From an uncultured Bacillota bacterium (GTDB lineage Bacteria; Bacillota; Clostridia; Lachnospirales; Lachnospiraceae), in the NCBI GenBank assembly GCA_949291945.1, contig CASEXH010000012.1, positions 18,982 to 82,981 on the forward strand: 64,000 nucleotides of DNA, written 5' to 3'. Positions within the stretch are counted from its first letter, which is position 1; each line of letters opens with the position of its first letter. Below, in pieces: positions 53,936 through 60,656 of this stretch. The position numbers and the translations under genes are program-made. The notes under the pieces are model-generated. The model did not search any database. It had not been told where the DNA came from and saw nothing but the letters and a program-made list of their open reading frames with translations.

Positions 53936-56900
53936 CTATCTGATTCCATTAATCATATTGTTTACTTTCTGTCTCTTATTCAATTCTGCCTCAGTAAAGG
54001 GAGCGGTGACCCTTGCAGTCTCTTTTCCATCTATCTGTACTGGTACAACAATGGTATACTTTGCATTTCTGGTATAGCTGATATCTTTGCTGCTAAGCTC
54101 TCCATCATTCACAGCTACGGTATAGGACATATTGACCGGAGTTTCTCCGGCAAAAGCTGCTCCTATATCCGCAATGCCGCTTCCACATTCAAAGGTATCT
54201 GTGATACTGTCCATCACCTTCTTGGCCCCATTAGAGATCTTGCTGACATATCCCGTTAAACCGCCTGCAATACCATAATCCAGCATTTTACCGACATATT
54301 TTCCCCAACGTGAGGGAGAATGGATACCGAAGAATCCCAGAACCTTGTCTTTGAAATTTCCCAGAGCCGCTTTTGCTGCGTCCCACAACTGTCCTGCAGC
54401 GCTGCTGATACCACTGGCAATACCGGAAATGATATTTACGCCTATACTGAGCCAGTCTGTTTCAAAGAATTGGTCTTTCAGTCGGCCAACAAGTTCTATC
54501 GCTGCTGATAAAATATCAGGAATGGCCTTTATGACGCCAGAAGCCAGGGAACCGACAATTTCAATACCAGCCTGTATGATTTTTGGAAGATTATCTGCGA
54601 TTCCGTCCAGGATCGTTGTTACCAGCTCCAGAGCAGCAGAGAGGATTTCCGGCAGATGACTGCTGATTCCTTTCACCAGTTTACCCACGATCTCCGCAGC
54701 GGAATCCAGCATTTTCCCGGCGTTCTGACTAATAGTAGACACAAACTCTGTCATCAACTGGATTGCACACAGGATCAAAGTCGGAAGGGCTTGCACGATA
54801 CCATCCGCCAGATTGCTCAGGATCTGAATACCATAAGTGATCATAACCGGGAGCCAGGTGGAAATGGCATTTGTCATCTGACTAAACAAAGACTGGATAC
54901 CTGTTAGAATTACTGGCATATTGTTCAAGATTCCCTGGGTCAGGGACATAAGGATATTTAACCCAGCAAGCATGATCTGAGGGGCAAGCTGTATGATACT
55001 GCTGGCAATAGCTCCCACAAGGGTCATAACACCCTGGATAAGAACATCCATGTTTCCTGTGACGCCAGAAATCAATGCGTTTAGGATATTGATTCCTGCC
55101 GTTGTTATAGAGGGCAACAGGGAAGCAATTGTTGTTAAAATCTGTGATAGGAGCATGGATCCTGTAGAAGCAAGCTGCGGTATCTGACTTACAATCCCGG
55201 CTACCAGGTTAGTTATGATCTGGGGCCCTTGTTGTTGCACTGTAGTGAGCAACTGGCTTATCTGCTGGCCAAACTGCTGATTTACAAGCCCCAGGCCTAC
55301 AACTACAAGTCCCAGGATCGCCGCAGGCCCCACAGAGAGAAGGGCTGCCTTAAATACAACGCTGAGTGCTTTTGTCATGCTCTGAAGGGCAGCTACGCCC
55401 ACCTGAGTGCTGCCTTTTAAGCTGTTTCCAATGACAGAGGCGATGTTTTTAAAACCGTTTCCCACACCAGAAGCGATGTTTTTCACACTGTCCGGAATAA
55501 AAGATGTCAGTTTGGAAAATTGGCCGGCAACTCCAGAAACCAAACTTGAAACCTTACCGGTGATTCCAGAAGCTAATCCTGAAATACCGTCTTTTATACC
55601 GTTGATCCTGCCCAACAAGCTGTCGGGAATCATAGAAACGGCGGACTGTCCAAAGCTCTTTAAAGTGCTGGTAACTCCTTTGACCTTCTGGTTTACACCG
55701 ACCATAACTCCTCTGAACTTCTGGTTCATACCATCCACTTGCAGTAAAAAGTTTTGAGTATCCTTACTAAGATCCTTAAATCCCTTTGATTCAAAGTCCA
55801 TACTGCCGGACAAAATGGACTTCACGCCGCTCACCCGTTCTACCAGTCTTTGGGATTCTATACCGAGATTCTTAAACTCCTCTGTACCAGGGGCCAGGCT
55901 ACCGGACATAGCTTTTCCAAATAGAACAGCGGTGTCCTTGGCGTTACCTATTTTTACCGCCGCATTATCCGCACTATCCATTAAAGATTCCATGCCGTTC
56001 CTGGTCCTGCCGATTACTGGAAGGATTCCACTCAAAGCAGCGCCAGAACCTAGAAATGACAGTAAAGGGACCAGGGGCTCTACAGCATTCCTCAAAGCTT
56101 CAAGTTTAGAAGCTGCGTTTCCAGCCTCAGCAAAGATATTGATAAAGCTGCTAACTTTTCCTAATGCCGTTTCGGCAGCAGAACCGATATCATTGACAAT
56201 TTCTTCAATCTTTGGCAGCCCATTGGCTTGGAGTGCTTTATCCACAGATTCAATGATCCCGGTCACTCCCCTGGTAACTGCTGTACGCATATTAGTAAAA
56301 GCTGTAGCAATACCTCCGGAAGCTGTTTTTGCCCTGACAGCAAATCCATTTACCCCGCCATCCAGTTCTATCAGTTTTGCATTGAACTCATCAAAAGTAA
56401 TCTGTCCTTCTTTCAATGCTTCATACAGATCATTTTGAGCAGAAGCCCCGGCAAATCCAAAGGCCTTAGCAACATCATTCAGCGCAACTGACATCGTTTC
56501 CTGAAGGGATCTCCAGCTTTCCAGATCTACCTGTCCCTTCGCTAGCATCTGGACATATTGGTCAAGCCCTCTGGAAGCGTCTTCAGAGCTGCTTCCTGAA
56601 GCGATAAAAGCATCATTTAATGCCAGGGTGGTTTTAGTAGCTTTATCCAGGTCCCCGGTCATTGCGGCCAATCTCTGTGTAGTACTGACCACATCATCAA
56701 GAGTGGTAGGAAGCCCCTGAATCCCCTTAGATAGCTCGTCCATGGACTTCTGACTGTCCTGTGCGGTAAATCCAATCTGTTGTAACACCTTTGGGAAACG
56801 ATTCAAAGTGTCATATCTGGACACAGCGCTGTCTATAGAATCTGACAGGAGGTCAAAGGCTGCGCTTACGGCCTGTGTAACACCAATAGCAGCAGCCATG

Positions 56901-57055
56901 GACTTAAATCCGGAAGTCAGTTTTGCAGTGGAAGAAGTGGACTTCTCGCACTGAGAAGCGATCTGCTCTACAAGTCTTTCAGCCTTGCTAAATGTCGAGG
57001 TAAAGCCTTTATCTACCGCTGACAATATTGCTTTTACAGAAAAACTCTCAGCCAT
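53936..57055 (-). CDS. Phage tail tape measure protein
   Basis: 1039 aa from ATG 57055 (GGTGG 5 bases upstream). N-terminal tape measure domain at about 75-290 ('VSRYDTLNRFPKVLQQIGFT', 'LAAMTGDLDKATKTTLALND', 'GLDQYVQMLAKGQVDLESWR', 'EALKEGQITFDEFNAKLIEL'), then a long region of repeated hydrophobic helices (about 560-900) and the C-terminal 'FFGIHSPSRWGKYVGKMLDYG' motif common in these proteins. It sets siphophage tail length; by the lambda ratio (853 aa, about 135 nm) it would give very roughly 150-165 nm. Intact, but no other structural tail gene is near except the chaperones. Confidence 0.93.
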   Translation of the reverse strand: MAESFSVKAILSAVDKGFTSTFSKAERLVEQIASQCEKSTSSTAKLTSGFKSMAAAIGVTQAVSAAFDLLSDSIDSAVSRYDTLNRFPKVLQQIGFTAQDSQKSMDELSKGIQGLPTTLDDVVSTTQRLAAMTGDLDKATKTTLALNDAFIASGSSSEDASRGLDQYVQMLAKGQVDLESWRSLQETMSVALNDVAKAFGFAGASAQNDLYEALKEGQITFDEFNAKLIELDGGVNGFAVRAKTASGGIATAFTNMRTAVTRGVTGIIESVDKALQANGLPKIEEIVNDIGSAAETALGKVSSFINIFAEAGNAASKLEALRNAVEPLVPLLSFLGSGAALSGILPVIGRTRNGMESLMDSADNAAVKIGNAKDTAVLFGKAMSGSLAPGTEEFKNLGIESQRLVERVSGVKSILSGSMDFESKGFKDLSKDTQNFLLQVDGMNQKFRGVMVGVNQKVKGVTSTLKSFGQSAVSMIPDSLLGRINGIKDGISGLASGITGKVSSLVSGVAGQFSKLTSFIPDSVKNIASGVGNGFKNIASVIGNSLKGSTQVGVAALQSMTKALSVVFKAALLSVGPAAILGLVVVGLGLVNQQFGQQISQLLTTVQQQGPQIITNLVAGIVSQIPQLASTGSMLLSQILTTIASLLPSITTAGINILNALISGVTGNMDVLIQGVMTLVGAIASSIIQLAPQIMLAGLNILMSLTQGILNNMPVILTGIQSLFSQMTNAISTWLPVMITYGIQILSNLADGIVQALPTLILCAIQLMTEFVSTISQNAGKMLDSAAEIVGKLVKGISSHLPEILSAALELVTTILDGIADNLPKIIQAGIEIVGSLASGVIKAIPDILSAAIELVGRLKDQFFETDWLSIGVNIISGIASGISSAAGQLWDAAKAALGNFKDKVLGFFGIHSPSRWGKYVGKMLDYGIAGGLTGYVSKISNGAKKVMDSITDTFECGSGIADIGAAFAGETPVNMSYTVAVNDGELSSKDISYTRNAKYTIVVPVQIDGKETARVTAPFTEAELNKRQKVNNMINGIR

Positions 57056-57470
57056 TCTTCCCACCTTCCTTCCATGCTATGAATCTTCTGATCCGTTCAG
57101 CTCCTTCAGCCGCATTCTTCTCCTTCTCCAGGAGTTTCTTTTCTTCTTTTTCAAAGTTAAAGAACTGCCGGAACCGTTTATATACTGGGCTTCCGTTTCT
57201 CCTGGCAGCTTTCACCTGTCTGTTTGTCCATGACTGGAGATGAATGTAATGGATCTTATCCAGGTTCCGGAGGTTTGCTGCTTTCATTCTCCAGCGGTAC
57301 TCCGGCAGCGTTACACGATCAATCTCTGCCATGCTAGTCATGTCAAAGTACCGCATACAGTTCACAACAATCTCCTCATAGGAAATACCTTTGCCTTCAA
57401 AGTTTATTCCTGAATCTTTTCTTCCATATCTTCCAGGATTTTTCCTACTTTCAGGCGTGTACAGCTCGAC
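57048..57470 (-). CDS. Tail assembly chaperone GT extension, made by -1 frameshift
   Basis: The frame is open from the slippery site at 57470 to a stop at 57048 (140 codons after the shift); a GTG at 57365 could start a 105-aa version alone. Sequence after the shift begins VELYTPESRKN and includes 'GINFEGKGISYEEIVVNCMR' and a basic Trp-containing helix. It overlaps the tape measure start by 8 bases, exactly where the T part of the lambda G/GT pair sits. The T domain recruits the major tail protein while G coats the tape measure. Confidence 0.8.
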   Translation of the reverse strand, partial: VELYTPESRKNPGRYGRKDSGINFEGKGISYEEIVVNCMRYFDMTSMAEIDRVTLPEYRWRMKAANLRNLDKIHYIHLQSWTNRQVKAARRNGSPVYKRFRQFFNFEKEEKKLLEKEKNAAEGAERIRRFIAWKEGGKNG

Positions 57471-57748
57471 TTTTTTAACTCATTAATTACCTCATTAAAC
57501 AGTGCTTCAATATCTGTCTCCGGATCATCAATGTAGTTATCCACTGTAGATACCGGAAGGTTCCCTGCTGCTACAAGTACATCAGAAAGGGTTACAGCAT
57601 CATAGGCCAGAAGCTGAGGCATTATCATTTCCAGAGCCACACCCATTTTCATTCCCTGGGTGGTAATAAAATATTTCTGATCCAGAGTCCTCAGAAAGCC
57701 AATACCAAAATTAAACTCATGTTCCTGTCCATTCATCATTAATTTCAT
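57404..57748 (-). CDS. Tail assembly chaperone (lambda gpG-like)
   Basis: 114 aa from ATG 57748, 9 bases after AAAGGAG. Begins 'MKLMMNGQEHEFNFGIGFLR', a strand-rich start followed by helices ('MGVALEMIMPQLLAYDAVTL', 'ETDIEALFNEVINELKKSS'), as in Phage_TAC proteins that precede the tape measure gene. The lysine pair near residue 93 is encoded by the A_AAA_AAG slippery heptamer. Most ribosomes stop at 57404; a fraction shift into the GT extension. Confidence 0.82.
   Translation of the reverse strand: MKLMMNGQEHEFNFGIGFLRTLDQKYFITTQGMKMGVALEMIMPQLLAYDAVTLSDVLVAAGNLPVSTVDNYIDDPETDIEALFNEVINELKKSSCTRLKVGKILEDMEEKIQE
57470..57476 (-). promoter_or_regulatory. Programmed -1 frameshift slippery heptamer
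   Basis: On the complement the zero-frame codons read TTA AAA AAG, giving the heptamer A_AAA_AAG, the dnaX-type slippery sequence. A -1 shift leads directly into the open GT extension frame. Confidence 0.8.
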
Positions 57749-57795
57749 AATTTTAAAATCTCCTTTGACTATTATTTTGTTCTTTTCCCACAAAA

Positions 57796-57850
57796 ATAGG
57801 GCGCAGGAATAATCTTCCCATTTCTGGAAAAAATCATTTCCCACGCCCTA
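57796..57850 (-). terminator. Terminator-like hairpin in the tail operon leader
   Basis: On the complement TAGGGCG ca GGAA ... TTCC ca CGCCCTA-type stem (arms 57844-57850 and 57797-57803) followed by TTTTTG. It lies between the LexA-box promoter and the tail chaperone gene, so it either attenuates that operon or ends a short leader RNA of about 95 nt. Confidence 0.6.
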
Positions 57851-57876
57851 AGGCTTGCAACCCTGTTGCGGTACTT

Positions 57877-57924
57877 CGAACTTATGTTTGAATTAAGTAT
57901 ACCACAATAGGGGGAGGGTATCAA
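57877..57924 (-). promoter_or_regulatory. Promoter with LexA-type (SOS) box for the tail operon
   Basis: On the complement TTGATA (57924-57919), 17-nt spacer, TATACT (57901-57896). At 57877-57890 the sequence CGAACTTATGTTTG matches the Gram-positive SOS box CGAAC-N4-GTTCG in all but one base and covers the predicted start of transcription. The tail operon is therefore probably repressed by LexA and opened by DNA damage. Confidence 0.65.
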
Positions 57925-58127
57925 CTGGTTTTGCCCGTAAATAAAGGATTTTCAGCCTTTTTTGTTGCCAAAACAGCACCTAAAACACCGGGTTTAATGT
58001 CAATATACGCTCTCTTAAATTTCCCTTTTGCTGGCTGTTCTTTACATCTTACCACAGAATCACCAAGTAGTTGCAGCACTTCTTCAAGCTCGCTGTCTGT
58101 CTCATAACTCAATTTAATTTTCGTCAC
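57921..58127 (-). CDS. Small element protein of unknown function
   Basis: 68 aa from a GTG at 58127, 6 bases after GGAGG. A beta-strand start ('TKIKLSYETDSELEEVLQLL') and a basic middle ('KEQPAKGKFKRAYIDIKP'). Its stop codon overlaps the -35 of the tail promoter, so it is the last gene of the middle operon. Overlaps the small membrane protein gene by 14 bases. Confidence 0.65.
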   Translation of the reverse strand: MTKIKLSYETDSELEEVLQLLGDSVVRCKEQPAKGKFKRAYIDIKPGVLGAVLATKKAENPLFTGKTS

Positions 58128-58293
58128 CTTCTACCTCCATTCCGAGTAACACGGCAGCCACATAGCCGATAAACAAGGCAATCACACCAGCTTCAATAAA
58201 ATCCATGCCTAAGAGTGCCAGGGCCGTAAATGCCAGCCCTGAAGCCCCCATAAGGACAAATAACACATTTAAAATTATGCAGAATGTTCTCAT
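58114..58293 (-). CDS. Small membrane protein of the element
   Basis: 59 aa, ATG 58293 to TAA 58114. Two hydrophobic segments (FCIILNVLFVLMGASGLAF and 'EAGVIALFIGYVAAVLLGM') and an acidic tail EVEGDEN, so a two-helix membrane protein. Ribosome site weak (GGTGATGG). Next gene overlaps it by 14 bases and uses its coding sequence GGAGG as ribosome site. Role unknown; small membrane proteins at this place can be superinfection or holin-like factors, which is speculation. Confidence 0.6.
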   Translation of the reverse strand: MRTFCIILNVLFVLMGASGLAFTALALLGMDFIEAGVIALFIGYVAAVLLGMEVEGDEN

Positions 58294-58313
58294 AACCCAT
58301 CACCGCCTTTACC

Positions 58314-58697
58314 TTACACCTTTTTTTTGAGTGCGCTTACAAATGTAAGAATACTCGCTAAAAGTCCTGCATTATTCACACCCATGACATTCACCAGAAT
58401 ATTATACTTCGCTTTATCTACTGCTGATAATTTGTGATATTTTTCATCATCATAGTACTGGATCATGATCTCGTTGATTCTCATTGGAATATCTGAATAG
58501 AGCATTTCGCCGTCTTCTGTCTGTCCGGCAGTAATACCTTTGTACAGGCCAAGCAGATAAGAATCTGCAACCAGAGAGCTTACGTCTTCTTCGTGTGATT
58601 TTATAATTTCTGTAATTTCTTTGGCTTCAATATCCACTGTTGGATTATTTTTAGCAATTTTTTCAGCAATATCAATACACTCTTTAATATTTTTCAT
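58314..58697 (-). CDS. Element protein of unknown function
   Basis: 127 aa, ATG 58697. Mostly helical: 'KECIDIAEKIAKNNPTVDIE', 'DSYLLGLYKGITAGQTEDGE' and a C-terminal hydrophobic stretch ending ALKKKV. No DNA-binding or catalytic motif recognised. Preceded by the GC-rich structured region. Confidence 0.65.
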   Translation of the reverse strand: MKNIKECIDIAEKIAKNNPTVDIEAKEITEIIKSHEEDVSSLVADSYLLGLYKGITAGQTEDGEMLYSDIPMRINEIMIQYYDDEKYHKLSAVDKAKYNILVNVMGVNNAGLLASILTFVSALKKKV

Positions 58698-58722
58698 ACT
58701 TCCATATCATCCTTTCCAATCA

Positions 58723-58890
58723 TCATTTTGGTACTTTTATTGAACCACCGCCCCGGTTCTGCTGTTGGCGCAACTCCCCAGGGAGGGCAGTTCTTCCTTC
58801 TTTTATGCTCCGGCAGTATTGGTAGCACGCCGGAGCTCCGTTCACACTCTGATCTGATCCCCTGCCGCCCCGGATCAGGGCCTCCAACAC
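58723..58890 (-). CDS. Possible 55-aa protein in a GC-rich region
   Basis: Starts at a GTG at 58890 and ends at a TGA at 58725-58723; 'MLEALIRGGRGSDQSVNGAP' N-terminus and a basic Gln/Gly-rich end. The ribosome site is poor and the whole segment is GC-rich and folded, so it may not be coding. Kept at low confidence. Confidence 0.25.
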   Translation of the reverse strand: MLEALIRGGRGSDQSVNGAPACYQYCRSIKEGRTALPGELRQQQNRGGGSIKVPK

Positions 58891-58900
58891 CTTTCCCGGG
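58733..58900. other. GC-rich stretch with several perfect hairpins
   Basis: Contains GCTCCGGC / GCCGGAGC (about 58808-58836), CTGATCC / GGATCAG (about 58855-58878) and CTCCC / GGGAG. GC content is much above the surrounding element. A structured RNA, a cos/pac-type site or a remnant of another element would each fit. Confidence 0.4.
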
Positions 58901-58920
58901 ATGGCATGAGCTTTATTTCT

Positions 58921-59397
58921 TTATACTGTCCTCCTATTTTTATTTAGGCTAGACATCATTTTTGTCATAGTCCTTATTTCGTCCTCATTTAATCTAACGG
59001 CCATCTTCATGAATCCATACATATAGGGTTTTTTCTTTAATTTTTCAAGGATTTTATATCCTAAGCTGATGGCTTCACACTCGTATTTACTGCGTATATT
59101 ATCCTTACGCCACCTATGGTAGGCTAGTGATTTACCATTTTTAACTGATAATTTATTGGAAAATAAATATTCATAGGTACAACCAAACAATCTTACCAAG
59201 CCTATAGCTTCGTTTGCATATAAGTCTGTATCGCCTCGCAGTTTTCCCCATACTTTCGGATCATCTTCCTCACAATGCGATCCAAGGCCCATAAAGTCTC
59301 CGAGTGTGCAAATGCTATAACCTGATTCGCTAATTTCAGCCATGAGGTTTGGAAATGGATATTTTTTCAGTTCTTCATTAGTCATTTTCATAATCAT
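58921..59397 (-). CDS. Divergent HTH-like element protein
   Basis: 158 aa, ATG 59397, 7 bases after AAGGAAAG. Residues about 12-80 ('PFPNLMAEISESGYSICTLG' to 'LVRLFGCTYEYLFSNKLSV') have the spacing of a Cro/C1 helix-turn-helix, including a 'FxxxxxYLFS' end, but with an insertion. The C-terminal half is helical and basic. Possible phage-type regulator; moderate confidence in the fold only. Confidence 0.6.
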   Translation of the reverse strand: MIMKMTNEELKKYPFPNLMAEISESGYSICTLGDFMGLGSHCEEDDPKVWGKLRGDTDLYANEAIGLVRLFGCTYEYLFSNKLSVKNGKSLAYHRWRKDNIRSKYECEAISLGYKILEKLKKKPYMYGFMKMAVRLNEDEIRTMTKMMSSLNKNRRTV

Positions 59398-59444
59398 ATT
59401 TTTACTTTCCTTTCTTGGAACTTTATTTATACTTTTTTGGTACT

Positions 59445-59472
59445 TTTACTTTTCACTAAAACCTGCTATACT
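59445..59472 (+). promoter_or_regulatory. Rightward promoter inside the leftward operon
   Basis: TTTACT, 16-nt spacer, TATACT. It would start a short transcript near 59479 that ends at the hairpin 59510-59544. Confidence 0.4.
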
Positions 59473-59478
59473 GTCCAT

Positions 59479-59544
59479 GGTTAAATGTCGTATAGCTCCG
59501 CCTATGCGTCCCTACCAGAGTTGCCGCTCTGGTAGGGATTTTTA
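59479..59544 (+). ncRNA. Candidate small RNA with intrinsic terminator
   Basis: A perfect 11-bp stem, CCCTACCAGAG ttgccg CTCTGGTAGGG, followed by ATTTTTA, terminates only on the plus strand, opposite to all neighbouring genes. With the promoter at 59445 it defines an RNA of about 65 nt. Confidence 0.45.
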
Positions 59545-59570
59545 ATTTCTGCTTAATGCAGTCTCATTCA

Positions 59571-59825
59571 TTATCTCTTTGTACTTAAATGATCAAGATA
59601 GTATACTTTGGACTCAGCTTTACCCTCTTGCAAATCATCAAGAATACCGCTGCTATGTGTTTCTTCTGGTGGTACAAGAATTTCTGCCTTCTTTCCTTCA
59701 GTATTCGTAAGGCTAAGCATTATAAGATCTTCGTTAGGATTTGTTACGCTCTGTATGGTAAATCCCTCTAGTTCCTTTAAATCTGCCGCCTCAAAAACCT
59801 CCTTCATAACAATCGTTTTCTTCAT
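59571..59825 (-). CDS. Element protein of unknown function
   Basis: 84 aa, ATG 59825, 7 bases after AAGGAG. Acidic, with alternating strand-like segments ('FTIQSVTNPNEDLIMLSLTN', 'GKKAEILVPPEETHSSG'). No known motif. The 173-bp space to its left holds the candidate small RNA on the other strand. Confidence 0.65.
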   Translation of the reverse strand: MKKTIVMKEVFEAADLKELEGFTIQSVTNPNEDLIMLSLTNTEGKKAEILVPPEETHSSGILDDLQEGKAESKVYYLDHLSTKR

Positions 59826-59854
59826 GTTAGCACTCCTTTATCATAATTTTTTGA

Positions 59855-60274
59855 TTATCTTATATCTGCTGCAATACTCCCTGAAACGCTGAAGAAGTCA
59901 CCATACTGGTTTTCGCTAACACAATCTGCCAGCTTTTCCAGGAGCTCCACAGAATCACTGATCTTTTCCAGGGAATCCGCAATTCTTCTAAGTTGGTTCA
60001 ATTTCATTGCTTCAATCTGTTCTGGGGTAGTCGTGATTTGTGACCTCTGTACATTGCTGTTCGTCTTTTTCTTAAATTCTGGTTCGTGATCTGTTTCATA
60101 CATCATTTCAGCCGTATCAGCGTCAAAGTCCTCACCAGAAACTAGCCTCGGATATTGGTCCTCTAGCTCGCACCGAAACATCCCTTCTGCTACATCATGA
60201 GCAAGGTCGGGTGATGTTCCTTCTTTCTCAAGCATTTCCGTAATCTCATTGATTCTTTTTTCCTTAGCATTCAT
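59855..60274 (-). CDS. Element protein of unknown function, acidic and helical
   Basis: 139 aa, ATG 60274, 8 bases after GGAGG; overlaps the gene upstream by 11 bases. N-terminal helix ('MNAKEKRINEITEMLEKEGT'), Asp/Glu-rich middle and C-terminal helices with heptad spacing ('QLRRIADSLEKISDSVELLE'). Probably a multimeric protein; no function recognised. Confidence 0.65.
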   Translation of the reverse strand: MNAKEKRINEITEMLEKEGTSPDLAHDVAEGMFRCELEDQYPRLVSGEDFDADTAEMMYETDHEPEFKKKTNSNVQRSQITTTPEQIEAMKLNQLRRIADSLEKISDSVELLEKLADCVSENQYGDFFSVSGSIAADIR

Positions 60275-60479
60275 AGTTCATACCTCCATTTTTATTTATT
60301 TCATTCACAATTACCAGAAGCAAGCTATTGCAAAATTCACTCCGGTATTTTTCTTTGATCTGTCCGGCCTCCTGGACGAGTTCACGCCAGGAAGCCGCAT
60401 CATTTTCTTTTATTCCCTGAAACTTCTTATAAAACAGCCACAGATCACTAAACAGCCTGTATGCCATGTGCAGATCCAT
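60264..60479 (-). CDS. Small helical element protein
   Basis: 71 aa, ATG 60479, 5 bases after GGAGG. 'YRLFSDLWLFYKKFQGIKEN' and 'WRELVQEAGQIKEKYRSEF' helices, no Cys or His motif. It is the first gene to the left of the iteron-like array, so the array may also act as its promoter-operator region. Confidence 0.65.
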   Translation of the reverse strand: MDLHMAYRLFSDLWLFYKKFQGIKENDAASWRELVQEAGQIKEKYRSEFCNSLLLVIVNEINKNGGMNYEC

Positions 60480-60510
60480 AACAACCTCCTATCAAGCCAA
60501 AGTGGCAAAC

Positions 60511-60655
60511 TGGCGAGCATGTAAGAAATCCGCTTATTTACTAGGGTTTTACATGTTCGCCATCTGGCAAGCATGTCTCCTCATGTGTCATGTTCGCCAC
60601 ATTTGGCAAACATGTATAAATCCTTTAAAATCAATATTTTTTTACATGTATGCCA
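60511..60655. repeat. Dyad-symmetric array of six 12-bp iteron-like repeats (candidate origin)
   Basis: Consensus TGGCrArCATGT. Direct copies at 60511-60522, 60565-60576, 60604-60615; inverted copies at 60551-60562, 60588-60599, 60644-60655. The outer pairs have the same 40-bp offset and the entire array is symmetric around about 60583. AT-rich DNA lies at 60616-60643. It sits just downstream of the RepA-like gene, as origins do in plasmids and satellites. Confidence 0.7.
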
Positions 60656-60656
60656 G

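Noticed and set aside
55815..56491. Plus-strand frames opposite the tape measure gene
   Set aside because: The minus-strand protein has recognisable tape measure motifs; the plus frames lack ribosome sites and look like antisense shadows.
60511..60655. CRISPR array
   Set aside because: Repeats are only 12 bp, alternate in orientation and have irregular spacing; no cas genes are present. Iteron or operator array fits better.
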